Assembly (NCBI RefSeq): GCF_024809975.1
Contig: NZ_JANUDY010000006.1
Coordinates: forward strand, 62,001-126,000
Length of the DNA stretch: 64,000 bases
Origin: Comamonas sp. BIGb0152
GTDB lineage: Bacteria > Pseudomonadota > Gammaproteobacteria > Burkholderiales > Burkholderiaceae_C
Direction of reading: 5' to 3'
In this document: positions 28,736 to 37,920 of the stretch, piece after piece
Layout: the number at the start of each line of letters is the position of its first letter
How positions within the stretch are numbered: the first letter of the stretch is position 1
Notes under the pieces: model-generated
The model's input: the letters and a program-made list of their open reading frames with translations, nothing else
Databases searched by the model: none
What the model was told of the DNA's origin: nothing
Made by a program: the position numbers and the translations under genes

Positions 28736-29302
28736 GATGTCTCTCAGTAAAACAAAATGGGAAAAAACCCGGCGGCCGAGCGCGCAGAACAAAGAATTCG
28801 CAAACAAGGCAGAAGGCCTGGCAGTCCGCGAATTTACCATGCTGCACTGCGCCATGGGAGGCAGCGCCTACAGGAGCCCCAACAGGCCTCCGGGGTTTGA
28901 CGCCCGCCCGGAATGCTTATAGCTATTATTTGTATAGCTAACTAGCCAAGTCGGGCAGCGATCTCCATCCAATCCGTCTGTCAGCCAAGGCGTTTTTCGT
29001 CTGTCAGCGCTTGGCGCAAAAGATGTCGTTAAATACCCGAGCAGTGCAGGATTTTTGGCACAGCAGCCAGGTGCTGACACATTTTTGCGCTAGTACACAC
29101 TGCGCTTGTGCGCTGCGCCGCGCCAAGCCAGCACCTTCAAACGGCAGGCACACCGCATCCGGCCTGCCACTGACAAGCGCCGATGGGGCAAATTTGCCAT
29201 CCGCCCACACACAAAGCAGCGCTTTGTATGACAATAAGCACTTTCCCGAACCCAAGCGCCCGCTGCCCACGCAGGGGCCACCGCACAGCAGGAGTGATGG
29301 CA
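28736..29302. other. 567-base gap between sucC and argC
   Basis: I see no convincing gene. It must hold the divergent promoters of sucCD and argC. The only notable structure is a pair of direct TATAGCTA copies around 28920-28940, in an AT-rich patch that resembles the CAAATAGCT hairpin family also found between recA and recX. Confidence 0.5.
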
Positions 29303-30235
29303 ATGGCAAAAGTGTTTATCGACGGCGAAGCTGGCACCACCGGTTTGCAGATTCGCGAACGCCTGGTGGACATGCCCGGCGTGGAGTTGGTAAGCATTGC
29401 GCCTGAGCTGCGCAAGGACCCTGCGGCCAAGCGCGCGCTGATCGCTGGCGTGGATCTGGTCATCCTCTGCCTGCACGACGATGCCGCCAAGGACACCACG
29501 GGCATGGTCGATGCCATCGAGCAGGAAACCGGCCGCAGCATCAAGATCATCGATGCCTCCACCGCCCACCGCACCAACGACCAGTGGGTCTATGGCTTCC
29601 CCGAGCTGAGCGCCGGCCAAAAGAGCGCCGTGCAAGCGGGCAAGCGCGTCTCCAACCCGGGCTGCTACGCCACCGGGGCGATCGCCATTCTGCGCCCGCT
29701 GATCGACGCTGGCCTGGTCCCCGCCGATGCCGCGCTGGCACTGCCCTCGGTATCCGGCTACTCGGGCGGCGGCCGCCAGATGATGGAAGCCTACGAGGCC
29801 GGCGGTGCCGCGCCTTATGAGGCTTATGCCCTGGGCCTCACGCACAAGCACATCCCCGAAATCCTGAAATACACCGGCCTGACCCGCCGCCCCGTGTTCA
29901 TCCCCGCCGTTGGCAATTTTGCCCAGGGCATGCTGGTGCAGCTGCCGCTGCACCTGGATGACCTGCCCGGCAAGCCGCTACTGAGCGACCTGCACAACGC
30001 CTTGGCCGCCCACTACGCCAAAACCAACCAGGCCGAGCAATGGGTAGAGGTGTTGCCACCGACCGAAGACAGCAAGCTGGCCGCCGATACGCTGACAGGC
30101 ACCAACAAGCTGGAAATCCGCGTGTTTGGCAACGAGCAGCTGCGCCAGGCCGTGGTCATCGCCCGCCTGGACAACCTGGGCAAGGGCGCCAGCGGCGCAG
30201 CGGTGCAAAACCTCAAGCTGATGCTGGGCCTGTAA
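29303..30235 (+). CDS. argC: N-acetyl-gamma-glutamyl-phosphate reductase (type 2)
   Basis: ArgC reduces N-acetyl-glutamyl phosphate to the semialdehyde in arginine synthesis. This is the shorter type 2 form (310 residues). The N-terminal NADP-binding part reads [20 protein letters not shown], the catalytic cysteine is in [12 protein letters not shown] near residue 115, and the substrate region is [18 protein letters not shown]. Of two close ATGs, the one at 29303 is preferred because AGGAG lies eight bases before it. The gene is alone and ends at a strong terminator. Confidence 0.95.
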   Translation: MAKVFIDGEAGTTGLQIRERLVDMPGVELVSIAPELRKDPAAKRALIAGVDLVILCLHDDAAKDTTGMVDAIEQETGRSIKIIDASTAHRTNDQWVYGFPELSAGQKSAVQAGKRVSNPGCYATGAIAILRPLIDAGLVPADAALALPSVSGYSGGGRQMMEAYEAGGAAPYEAYALGLTHKHIPEILKYTGLTRRPVFIPAVGNFAQGMLVQLPLHLDDLPGKPLLSDLHNALAAHYAKTNQAEQWVEVLPPTEDSKLAADTLTGTNKLEIRVFGNEQLRQAVVIARLDNLGKGASGAAVQNLKLMLGL

Positions 30236-30262
30236 CCCTCACCCGTACCGCTCAACCCATCA

Positions 30263-30287
30263 AAGCCGCTACCCAGCGGCTTTTTTT
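30263..30287 (+). terminator. Rho-independent terminator after argC
   Basis: AAGCCGCT-ACCC-AGCGGCTT is followed by seven further T. Confidence 0.92.
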
Positions 30288-30378
30288 ATGTGCGCCGGGG
30301 TGCCGCACAGGGGGCATTGGCCGACACCGCCGGTGGCGCTTTATGCCTACCATGGCTCCAAACTACAGCCATAACACG

Positions 30379-31047
30379 ATGAGACACCACCCTATACGCC
30401 TCTTGCGCCGGCTTGGCGCTGCTTGGCCATTGGCGCTGCTGCTCTGCGCCGCCGCCCAGGCCCAAACGGCCAATCCCCAACAAGGCGAGCGGATCGCCAA
30501 CAACGGCTTACCGCCCACGGTCGCCTCTTGCGCAAGCTGCCATGGTGCCCAGGGCCAGGGCATGGCCGTGTTCCCACCGTTGGCGGGCCAGGGCGCGGCG
30601 TATTTGCGCAGCCAGTTAGAGGCGTTTGCCGATGGCTCGCGCAGCAACCCCATCATGGCGCCCATCGCCAAAGCTTTGAATGCGCAGGAGCGTGCCGATG
30701 TAGTGGCTTACTTTGCCAGCCTGCCAAACGGCATAGCCGCCACCGCAGGCAAGGCCGATGCCAAAGACAAAGGCGCCTGGCTGGTGGAGCGTGGTCGGCA
30801 GCAAGATGGCGTGCCCGCTTGCGCCAGCTGCCACGGGCCAGGCGGCGCAGGGGTGGGCGCGCATTTCCCGGCCATTGCCAAGCTCAGCGCCAGCTATATG
30901 CAAGCGCAGGTCGATGCCTGGAAACAAGGCAGCCGCCCGCCCGGGCCGTTGGGCTTGATGGAGGGCATTGCCAAAAAGCTCAGCGCCGACGATGTCAGCG
31001 CCATCGCCCAGTACTACGCCGGCACATCCGGCACGGCCAAGCCTTGA
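30379..31047 (+). CDS. tsdB: Dihaem cytochrome c4-like protein, probable TsdB
   Basis: The 222-residue periplasmic protein has a signal peptide (RRLGAAWPLALLLCAAAQA) and two cytochrome c domains, each with a CASCH haem site (near residues 51 and 148) and a distal region containing methionine (NPIMAPIAKAL and LGLMEGIAKKL). Length and repeat structure fit cytochrome c4. Its gene lies 12 bases before a TsdA-type gene, so it is probably TsdB, the electron acceptor that passes thiosulfate-derived electrons towards the oxidase. Assignment as TsdB rests on context. Confidence 0.8.
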   Translation: MRHHPIRLLRRLGAAWPLALLLCAAAQAQTANPQQGERIANNGLPPTVASCASCHGAQGQGMAVFPPLAGQGAAYLRSQLEAFADGSRSNPIMAPIAKALNAQERADVVAYFASLPNGIAATAGKADAKDKGAWLVERGRQQDGVPACASCHGPGGAGVGAHFPAIAKLSASYMQAQVDAWKQGSRPPGPLGLMEGIAKKLSADDVSAIAQYYAGTSGTAKP

Positions 31048-31059
31048 GCGGAGCACACC

Positions 31060-32199
31060 ATGGATTACCAACGCCCCAACCATGTGGAAACGCCTGAGGA
31101 ACAGGCCCGCACCCAGCACAACGAATGGCAGGCCCTCAAGATCTTTGTGGTGATCGTCACCGCCATCGTGCTGGTAGCGGCCATCCGCTTTGGCATGGAG
31201 GTGAGCCACAGCATGCGCGAGCTGACAGATCCACGCCCTGCAGCAGCGGCCCCTGCGCCGGCCGCCCCGCCGGCAGACGCAAAACCGGCTGCGGCAAGCG
31301 CCAGCCCTGCACCCGCAACGCCTGCAGCTTCGCCATCGGATGCCGCGAAAACGGCTACCGCAGCCGCCACGGCAGCTGTCGCAGCACCCGCAACCGCAAG
31401 CACCGCCGCCTTCAAGCCGCCTGCCGCCGATGCCATCCCCGAAGGCCCCATGGGCGATGTGATACGCCGGGGCGAGCAGATTTTTCTGCACACCAGCACG
31501 CAGGCCAAGGCCTTTGTCGGCAACACGCTCAACTGCGTCAACTGCCACTTGGATGCCGGGCGGGCCGCTCATTCCGCGCCGCTGTGGGGCGCCTACACCC
31601 AATACCCCGCCTACCGCAGCAAAACCAAGAGCGTGGATACCTTCTCCGAGCGGCTGCGCGGCTGCTTTATGTACAGCATGAACGGCAAGGCCCCACCCCA
31701 TGGCGATGAGGTGCTGGTGGCGCTGGAGGCCTATGCCTACTGGATGTCCAAGGGCGCGCCGGTGGCAGAGAAGCTGCCCGGCGCCAGCTACCCCAAAGTA
31801 GCCAAGCCCGCGCAGGCACCCGACTACGCACGCGGCCAAAAGGTGTTTACCGCCCAATGCGCGCTGTGCCACGGCGATGACGGCCAGGGCCAGCGCAGCG
31901 GCGATGTGCAGGTTTTCCCGCCGCTGTGGGGCAAGCAGTCGTACAACTGGGGCGCCGGCATGCATGAGGTGGACAAGGCCGCCGGCTTTATCCAGGCCAA
32001 TATGCCGCTGGGCAAGGCCAATACCCTCAGCGACCAGGACGCCTGGGATGTGGCGACCTACATCAACAGCCACGAGCGCCCGCAAGACCCGCGCTTTACC
32101 GGCAATGTTGCGGACACGCGCAAACAGTTTCACGACAGCGCATTCTCGCTCTACGGCCAGACCGTGAATGGCCAGCTGCTGGGCCAAGGCGCCAAGTAA
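31060..32199 (+). CDS. tsdA: Thiosulfate dehydrogenase TsdA-like dihaem cytochrome, membrane-anchored
   Basis: The 379-residue protein starts with a cytoplasmic stub and one transmembrane helix (about 28-45), then a long Ala/Pro linker (about 55-125), then two c-type haem domains. Haem 1 is CVNCH near 158, and the unusual axial Cys lies in RGCFMYSMNGK near 201, as in TsdA. Haem 2 is CALCH near 268, with ANMPLG as a possible Met ligand. TsdA oxidises two thiosulfates to tetrathionate, or the reverse. Membrane anchoring replaces the cleaved signal of many homologues. The operon ends at a convergent hairpin. Confidence 0.87.
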   Translation: MDYQRPNHVETPEEQARTQHNEWQALKIFVVIVTAIVLVAAIRFGMEVSHSMRELTDPRPAAAAPAPAAPPADAKPAAASASPAPATPAASPSDAAKTATAAATAAVAAPATASTAAFKPPAADAIPEGPMGDVIRRGEQIFLHTSTQAKAFVGNTLNCVNCHLDAGRAAHSAPLWGAYTQYPAYRSKTKSVDTFSERLRGCFMYSMNGKAPPHGDEVLVALEAYAYWMSKGAPVAEKLPGASYPKVAKPAQAPDYARGQKVFTAQCALCHGDDGQGQRSGDVQVFPPLWGKQSYNWGAGMHEVDKAAGFIQANMPLGKANTLSDQDAWDVATYINSHERPQDPRFTGNVADTRKQFHDSAFSLYGQTVNGQLLGQGAK

Positions 32200-32202
32200 A
32201 AA

Positions 32203-32243
32203 AGCTGCCAACGCCGCCCAGACGAGGGCATGCGTTGGCAGCT
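32203..32243 (-). terminator. Large hairpin terminator between tsdA and the transporter operon
   Basis: AGCTGCCAACGC and GCGTTGGCAGCT form a perfect 12-bp stem around a 17-base loop. On the minus strand six T follow, so it ends the long transport/oxidase operon and may also block tsdA readthrough. Confidence 0.85.
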
Positions 32244-32266
32244 CTTCAGACCTCTCCGACCAGGTA

Positions 32267-33328
32267 TCAGCGCTCCACCGTGCGGTTCCAGCGCTTGTTC
32301 CATTCGGGGCGGTCGGCATTGACCACATCCCAGTCCACCGCCACCGCGTTCTTCAAGATGGCGTTCATCTTGTTTTGCTCTTCGGCGGGCTTGCCTTGCA
32401 GCTTGGTCTTGGGGTTCACGGGGTTGTAGCTGCCGTTTTCCATCGCCAGGGCCTGGGCTTCAGGGCTCACCAAGTATTCCACCAGCTTTTGCGCCAGCTC
32501 GGACTCGGGGTTGTTGTTGAGCGCGCACATGGCGGTCATCAGCACCACGGCGCCTTCCTTGGGCGCCACATATTCCATGGGGATGCCCTTGGACTTCATC
32601 AGCTCGGCCTGCGTCAAGGTGTAGGGGAAGATGGCGGCATCACCGGCCTGCATCATCTCCACCACCTTGGACGAGTTGGGGATGTACTCCACCACATTCG
32701 GGCCAATCGTGGTCGGCCAGGCCTTGAAAGCCGGGTCCACGTTCTTCTCGTTGCCGCCCTTGATGCGGTTGAACATCAAAAACGCATGCAGACCAAAGGA
32801 CGATGCTGGCATCGATTGCACGACCACCTTGCCCTTGAGCTTGGGGTCCGCCAGGTCGTTCCAGGAGGTGGGCGCGGCCCAGCCCTTGTCGGCAAACATC
32901 TTGGTGTTGTAGGCCAGGCCGGTCAGGCCCATCGACAGGCCAATCGCGCTGTCCTTGATCTTGGCGATGTCCGGAATCTCGCTGTAGCCGGCAGCGGGCT
33001 TGAGCTTTTCGCACAGGCCCATGCTGATGGCGCGGTACATCACGCCGTCATCCAGGGTCATGACCTGCATCTGGGCCTTGTCCTTGGAGGCCTGGGCCTT
33101 GGCCAGGATGTCGGTCGAGGTGCCGGGCACCACGACGACCTTGACATTGTTGGCCTTCTCGAACGCGGGGAACACGAACTGCGAGTAGGTGCGCTCCATG
33201 TTGCCGCCATTCATGCCGATGTAGATGGTTTTGGTCTGCGCCTGCACCGCGCTGGCCGCAGCCACCACAGAGGCCATCAGGGCGATGGCACGCACAGGGG
33301 TTTTGAGGGTCGTCGTCCAAGAAGACAT
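32267..33328 (-). CDS. ABC transporter substrate-binding protein (polyamine type)
   Basis: This periplasmic binding protein (353 residues) has a signal peptide (cut near ASAVQA-QTK) and the bilobal SBP fold of the spermidine/putrescine group (DILAKAQASKDKAQMQVMTL, WNDLADPKLKGKVVV, VEYLVSPEAQALA). It starts at ATG 33328 with AAGGA upstream. It is the last gene of a seven-gene leftward operon containing its own ATPase and two permeases, plus a three-part oxidase, so the transported compound is probably the oxidase substrate. The compound cannot be read from sequence; a polyamine, opine or cyclic imino acid is plausible. Confidence 0.88.
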   Translation of the reverse strand: MSSWTTTLKTPVRAIALMASVVAAASAVQAQTKTIYIGMNGGNMERTYSQFVFPAFEKANNVKVVVVPGTSTDILAKAQASKDKAQMQVMTLDDGVMYRAISMGLCEKLKPAAGYSEIPDIAKIKDSAIGLSMGLTGLAYNTKMFADKGWAAPTSWNDLADPKLKGKVVVQSMPASSFGLHAFLMFNRIKGGNEKNVDPAFKAWPTTIGPNVVEYIPNSSKVVEMMQAGDAAIFPYTLTQAELMKSKGIPMEYVAPKEGAVVLMTAMCALNNNPESELAQKLVEYLVSPEAQALAMENGSYNPVNPKTKLQGKPAEEQNKMNAILKNAVAVDWDVVNADRPEWNKRWNRTVER

Positions 33329-33339
33329 GTGGATTCCTT

Positions 33340-34464
33340 TCAGGTTGAACATGCGGTGTCGCTAAAACGGTCTATACGGAAAGCATCGATCGGCGTGCTG
33401 CTGCGGCCCTGGTCAATCAGCTCGGCCATCACATCGCCCACACCCGGGCCCAGCTGAAAGCCCCCACCGGCAAAGCCAAAGGCATGGTAGAGGCCGGCCT
33501 GGCGGCTGCTGGCGCTGATGATGGGTTCGTGGTCGGGCAAGGCACCCTCGTTGCCGCTCCAGGTGCGGATCAGCTGGGCGTTCTTCAACTGGGGCAGCAG
33601 CTCCACCAGCTGCGGCAGCTGCGCCCAGACGGTGGTGTGGCGGTTGCGGGCGCGGGTGTCGTCCAGCACCAGGCCGGGCCCGCCGCCAAACACCACATTG
33701 CCCCGGCGCACCTGGCGGCAGTAAATGCTGCCGCCCTCCACGCCCAGGCTCCAACGCAAAAAATAGGGCAAGGGCTCCGTCACGCCCATGGCCGGCGGGC
33801 GTATGCGCATGGGCACGGCTTCGCCGCACTGCTCGGCAAACTGGCCGGCCCAGGCGCCTGCGGCGTTGACCACCACATTGGCGCGGATCTCCATCTCGGG
33901 CGTGCGCACCACAAAGCGCTGGCCATTGTGTGCCACCTCCAGCACGGGCGTGTGCTCCAACACCTGGGCCCCCGCCCGGGCAGCGGCCGTGGCAAATGCG
34001 GGCGACAAGATACGCGGGTTGGCCTGGCCGTCATGGGGGCAGAACGAGCCGCCCACCACCTTGGCGCCGCCCACCGGAAAGCGCTTGTGCAGCGCTGCGC
34101 CATCGAGCAGCTGCAGATCCAGCCCGCAGTCGCGCGTCTTGTCGGCATAGTGCAGCAGCGCATCCATATCCGCCTGCGAACGGGCAATCTTGAAGTGGCC
34201 CGAGCGCTCGTACTCGGCCTCGGTGCCGATCAGCGCGGTCAGCCGCCCCCAGTGCTGGTGGGCGCGCTGCGACAGCGGCAGCATCGCCAAGGACCGACCC
34301 TGGCGGCGCACGCCACCAAAGTTGACGCCGCTGGAGCGGGAGCCACAGAGATCGCGCTCGACCACCGTGACCTGGATGCCACGCTGGCGCAAAAACAGCG
34401 CCGTGCTGGCGCCCATGATGCCGCCGCCAATCACCACCACCTCAGTGGCCAGTTGCTTAACCAT
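33340..34464 (-). CDS. FAD-dependent amino acid/amine oxidase (DadA/HcnC-like subunit)
   Basis: The 374-residue flavoprotein of the D-amino-acid-oxidase fold has the dinucleotide motif VVVIGGGIMGASTALFLRQRG at 9-29 (key residues GGGIMG). The FAD/substrate regions are VNFGGVRRQG and GLYHAFGFAGGGFQLGPGVG. Such proteins oxidise secondary or D-amino groups and, in HcnABC, opine oxidases or LhpBEF, act with two further subunits like those encoded just upstream. Its start overlaps the preceding gene by eight bases and its stop is 11 bases before the binding-protein gene. The substrate is unknown. Confidence 0.87.
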   Translation of the reverse strand: MVKQLATEVVVIGGGIMGASTALFLRQRGIQVTVVERDLCGSRSSGVNFGGVRRQGRSLAMLPLSQRAHQHWGRLTALIGTEAEYERSGHFKIARSQADMDALLHYADKTRDCGLDLQLLDGAALHKRFPVGGAKVVGGSFCPHDGQANPRILSPAFATAAARAGAQVLEHTPVLEVAHNGQRFVVRTPEMEIRANVVVNAAGAWAGQFAEQCGEAVPMRIRPPAMGVTEPLPYFLRWSLGVEGGSIYCRQVRRGNVVFGGGPGLVLDDTRARNRHTTVWAQLPQLVELLPQLKNAQLIRTWSGNEGALPDHEPIISASSRQAGLYHAFGFAGGGFQLGPGVGDVMAELIDQGRSSTPIDAFRIDRFSDTACST

Positions 34465-35890
34465 GGCTGGCCTCCTGGTCGTGCTGCACCACGGTCATGT
34501 CCAGCGGCAAAGGCTTGATCGGCGCCTGGCCCCGGATGCGGCCTATCTGCGCTACCGGCACTTTTAAGGTATCGGCCAGGATCTCGGTCGCCGCCACGCC
34601 GCACATGCGGCCCTGGCAGCGGCCCATGCCCACGCGGCACAGCGCCTTGATGCGGTTGATATCGCCCTGCGGCTGGGTGGCAGCGGTAGCGCGCAGCTCA
34701 CCCGCCGTGATGTTCTCGCAGCGGCACACCACCAACTCATCGGGTGCGCGCGCAGCCCAGTCGTCGGGAAAGGGAAACGCCACCTCCAGCGCCTGGCGGA
34801 ACTGCTGGGTCTTGTCCAGCTGCTGGCGCAGTTTGGCCTGGCGCGCCGCATCGGTGGCAATGCCCCGGTCCTGCAACAAAGCCAATGCGGCCAGCTCGCC
34901 GGACATCTCGGCCGCGTCAGCCCCCATGATGCCGGCGCCATCGCCCGCCAGGTAGACGCCGGGCACAGTGCTGCGCCGATCGGCATCGATCTGCGGCACA
35001 TAGCAGCGGTGCAGCGGTGCAAAGGCAAACTCGCATCCCAGCAGGTCAGCCAGCTGCGTCTCGGGCCGCAGCGCATAGCCCAGGCCGATGGCGCTGCAGG
35101 TGGTGCGCTGCTCGGCGCCCTGCGCATCCTTCCACACAATGGCATGCACCCGGTCGGCGCCTTCGGCGCGCAGCAGCTGCACCCCGTGGTGCACCGGCAC
35201 ATCGTGGAACATCAGCCAGCTCAAAAAATACACGCCCTTGGCCGCCACCGCAGGCTGGGCCAGCATCGCCGGTGCCGCCTTGTAGCGCTGCGCCGCCGGG
35301 GCGGTGTCCAGCACCGCCAGCACCCGGCCGCCGGCCTTGGCATATTGGTAGGCCACCAGGTAGAGCAAGGGGCCGGTGCCGGCAAACACCACGGCGTCGC
35401 CAATCACACAGCCCTGGTACTTGAGGGCCACCTGGGCGCCGCCCAAGGTGTAGACACCGGGCAGGGTCCAGCCCGGCAGGGGCAGCACGCGGTCGGTGGC
35501 ACCGGTGGCCACAATCAGATCGCGCCAGCGCAGGGTATCTGCCGTGCGCCACGCCGTGTGCAGCAGGTCCAGGGTATGGCCCTGGGCGTTCCAGACGAGG
35601 GTGTCGGGCCGGTAGTCCAGCTGCGGGCGCAGGCGGTCAAAGCTCTGGTGCAGGTCGCTGGCGCGGCCGGCCTCAAAGCCATACAGTTCCTTGGCACTGC
35701 GGCCAAAGCCCTCGGGCTGGCGGCGGTAGATCTGGCCACCGGCCTGGGGCGCCTCGTCAATGACGACCGGGCGCAGGCCGTGGGCCAGCAAGGTCTGTGC
35801 GGCACGGATGCCGGCTGGCCCGGCACCCACGATAACGGGCGGGCCGTCGGCGGGCCGGGGGTCATCCAGGTAAAAATCGCTGCCGATCAT
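34457..35890 (-). CDS. NAD(P)/FAD oxidoreductase with BFD-type [2Fe-2S] domain (HcnB/OoxA-like subunit)
   Basis: The 477-residue protein has an N-terminal FAD motif (VIVGAGPAGIRAAQTLLAHG, near 20), an internal NAD(P)-type Rossmann motif (VVFAGTGPLLYLVAYQYAKAG), and a C-terminal BFD-like [2Fe-2S] domain with CRCENITAGEL and CRVGMGRCQGRMCG. This is the composition of the A/B subunit in opine oxidases, HCN synthase and hydroxyproline dehydrogenase. ATG 35890 overlaps the [2Fe-2S] gene by four bases. It passes electrons between the amine-oxidising subunit and the acceptor. Confidence 0.87.
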   Translation of the reverse strand: MIGSDFYLDDPRPADGPPVIVGAGPAGIRAAQTLLAHGLRPVVIDEAPQAGGQIYRRQPEGFGRSAKELYGFEAGRASDLHQSFDRLRPQLDYRPDTLVWNAQGHTLDLLHTAWRTADTLRWRDLIVATGATDRVLPLPGWTLPGVYTLGGAQVALKYQGCVIGDAVVFAGTGPLLYLVAYQYAKAGGRVLAVLDTAPAAQRYKAAPAMLAQPAVAAKGVYFLSWLMFHDVPVHHGVQLLRAEGADRVHAIVWKDAQGAEQRTTCSAIGLGYALRPETQLADLLGCEFAFAPLHRCYVPQIDADRRSTVPGVYLAGDGAGIMGADAAEMSGELAALALLQDRGIATDAARQAKLRQQLDKTQQFRQALEVAFPFPDDWAARAPDELVVCRCENITAGELRATAATQPQGDINRIKALCRVGMGRCQGRMCGVAATEILADTLKVPVAQIGRIRGQAPIKPLPLDMTVVQHDQEASHG

Positions 35891-36249
35891 GGGTGCACCT
35901 GGCTGGCATTGCTGGCGTTCGCAGCGGCTACGGCCTCTGCACTGGTACACACCTGCATGCCCGCTTGCAGCAGGGTGGAGCAGGCGCGCAGCTTGCGGCC
36001 GGCCTGTTCGCCGCCCAAGGTCACCCAGCAATCCTGGCAGGCGCCCATCATGCAAAAACCGGCGCGCGGGGTATGGGCAAACTCGTGGCTGCGCAGCTGG
36101 GCCGACTGGGTGAGCACGGCGGTCAGCACCGTGTCGCCCTGCAGCGCCTGGGCCGGCTGGCCGTTGAGCACAAACTGCAGCGGCGGGCGGCCCTGCTCCT
36201 TGAGGCGCACCAGCTGGCCGGCTGGCAAAAGGGGGCTTGCGTGTGCCAT
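35887..36249 (-). CDS. (2Fe-2S)-binding subunit (HcnA/OoxX-like)
   Basis: The 120-residue protein has a plant-type ferredoxin fold, with the cluster cysteines in GFCMMGACQDCWV (CxxxxCxxC pattern) and a later RAC. It is the smallest subunit of three-part flavin/iron-sulfur amine dehydrogenases. Translational coupling (ATGA overlap) with the next gene and a two-base gap from the permease gene show that all are made together. Confidence 0.87.
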   Translation of the reverse strand: MAHASPLLPAGQLVRLKEQGRPPLQFVLNGQPAQALQGDTVLTAVLTQSAQLRSHEFAHTPRAGFCMMGACQDCWVTLGGEQAGRKLRACSTLLQAGMQVCTSAEAVAAANASNASQVHP

Positions 36250-36250
36250 G

Positions 36251-37045
36251 TCAGTGCTTGCCGATCAAGATGCGGTCCAGGCCATAGACTTTGTCAAGCA
36301 AGAGCATCAGCCCCAGGGTGACGAAGACAATCAGCGCCGATACCGCTGCCATCATCGGGTCCAGCGACTCGGTGGCGTACATGTACATGCGCACCGGCAA
36401 GGTCACCGTGCTGGGCGAGACCACAAAGATCGACATGGTCAGCTCGTCAAAGCTGTTGATAAAGGCCAGCAGCCAGCCGCCGGTGATGCCGGGCAGGATC
36501 ATCGGCAGGGTAATGCGCTGGAACACCTTGGCGTTGCTGGCACCCAGCGAGTAGGCGGCCTGCTCGGCGCTGCGGTCAAAACCGATCAGCGCGGCCATCA
36601 CCAGGCGCATGGTGTAGGGCATTACCACCAGCGCATGGGCAAAGATCAGCCAGCCAAAGCTGCCCTGGCCACCCACCAGCGAGAACATGCGCAGCATGGC
36701 CACCCCCAGCACCAGGTGGGGGATGATCAGCGGCGACAGGAACAGCGCCTGCAGCGCGCCACGGCCGGGGATCTCATAGCGCACCAGCGCAATCGCAGCG
36801 GGCACGGCCAGCGCCGTCGAGATGGAGGCGGCCGCCACCGCCAGGCCCAGGCTGTTCCAGAACGACTGGACAAAATCGGCATGGTGCAGCACCTGCTCAA
36901 ACCAGCGCAGCGAGAAACTCGTGGTGGGCAGGGTCAGGGTTTCGGCCGGGGTGAAGGCCACCAGGCAGACAATCACCAAGGGCGCCAGCATGAAGATGAT
37001 GACCAGCGCGTTGAAGATCAGGGCAATGGGTCCGTTTTTTTGCAT
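36251..37045 (-). CDS. ABC transporter permease (PotC-like)
   Basis: The 264-residue inner-membrane protein has about six helices. The binding-protein-dependent transport loop (EAA-type) is EQAAYSLGASNAKVFQRITL near residue 160, which docks on the ATPase. It is similar in order and length to PotC or YdcV, the second permease of polyamine-type importers. It lies 17 bases after the first permease gene. Confidence 0.9.
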   Translation of the reverse strand: MQKNGPIALIFNALVIIFMLAPLVIVCLVAFTPAETLTLPTTSFSLRWFEQVLHHADFVQSFWNSLGLAVAAASISTALAVPAAIALVRYEIPGRGALQALFLSPLIIPHLVLGVAMLRMFSLVGGQGSFGWLIFAHALVVMPYTMRLVMAALIGFDRSAEQAAYSLGASNAKVFQRITLPMILPGITGGWLLAFINSFDELTMSIFVVSPSTVTLPVRMYMYATESLDPMMAAVSALIVFVTLGLMLLLDKVYGLDRILIGKH

Positions 37046-37062
37046 GTCAGTTACCTCGCCTC

Positions 37063-37920
37063 TCAGCCCAGGGTCTTCTTGTAGCGGCCTTCAACCATGC
37101 GGTTCCAGCCCAGCATGATCACCAGGTTGGCGGCCAGCAGCACAAAGGCAATGGCAGCGCCCAACGGCCAGTTCAGCTCGTGCAGGTACTCGTCATAGAT
37201 CAGGGTGGCAACCATCTTGACCCGGCGACCGCCCAGCAGGCCGGGAATCGCAAACGAGCTGGCCGCCAGGCCAAACACGATCAGGCTGCCCGAGAGAATG
37301 CCGGGCAGCACCTGGGGAAACACCACGCGGCGCAAGGTGGTGAAGTGCGAGGCACCCAGCGACAGCGAGGCGCTCTCAACCGAAGGGTCGAGCTTTTGCA
37401 GCGAGGTCCAGACGGGGATCACCATGAAGGGCAGCATCACATGCACCAGTGCAATGACGATGGCCGTCTCGTTGTAGAGCAGCTTGACCGGGCCGATGCC
37501 CACCAGGCGGAAGATATCGTTGATCAGGCCCTCGGGGCCCAGCAGCATGCTCCAGCCAAAGGCCCGCACCACCACCGAAATCAGCAGCGGCGCCAGGATG
37601 ATCAGCAAGAAGATGGAGCGCCAGGGCGCGCGCATCTTGCTCAGGATGTAGGCCTCGGGCGCGCCGATGGCGATGCAGATCAGGGTGACCAGGCCCGAGA
37701 TCCACAAGGTGCGCCAGAAGATCTCGTAGTAGTAGCTGTCGGTGACGATGTGCACATAGTGCTCAATCGTGAAGCTGCCGGCGACCGGACCGGTGTCCAC
37801 GTTGTAGGCATTGAAGGACAGGATGGTGGTCAGCAGCAGCGGCACGGCCAGCATCACCGCAAACAGCAGCAGCGCCGGAGCGCTCATGGCCCAGGGGGCC
37901 CAGGTGCGGCGCTCGCTCAT
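37063..37920 (-). CDS. ABC transporter permease (PotB-like)
   Basis: This 285-residue permease has a cytoplasmic N terminus, about six helices and the EAA loop VESASLSLGASHFTTLRRVV near 185. It pairs with the PotC-like permease to form the channel. Its start overlaps the ATPase gene end by four bases (ATGA), so translation is coupled. Confidence 0.9.
   Translation of the reverse strand: MSERRTWAPWAMSAPALLLFAVMLAVPLLLTTILSFNAYNVDTGPVAGSFTIEHYVHIVTDSYYYEIFWRTLWISGLVTLICIAIGAPEAYILSKMRAPWRSIFLLIILAPLLISVVVRAFGWSMLLGPEGLINDIFRLVGIGPVKLLYNETAIVIALVHVMLPFMVIPVWTSLQKLDPSVESASLSLGASHFTTLRRVVFPQVLPGILSGSLIVFGLAASSFAIPGLLGGRRVKMVATLIYDEYLHELNWPLGAAIAFVLLAANLVIMLGWNRMVEGRYKKTLG

Noticed and set aside
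28918-28942. Regulatory site from the TATAGCTA direct repeats
   Set aside because: Too short and degenerate to assign; may be a decayed copy of the CAAATAGCT hairpin type.
32203-32243. Attachment site or operator at the 12-bp inverted repeat
   Set aside because: Its place between convergent genes and the T run on the minus strand make a terminator the simpler reading.
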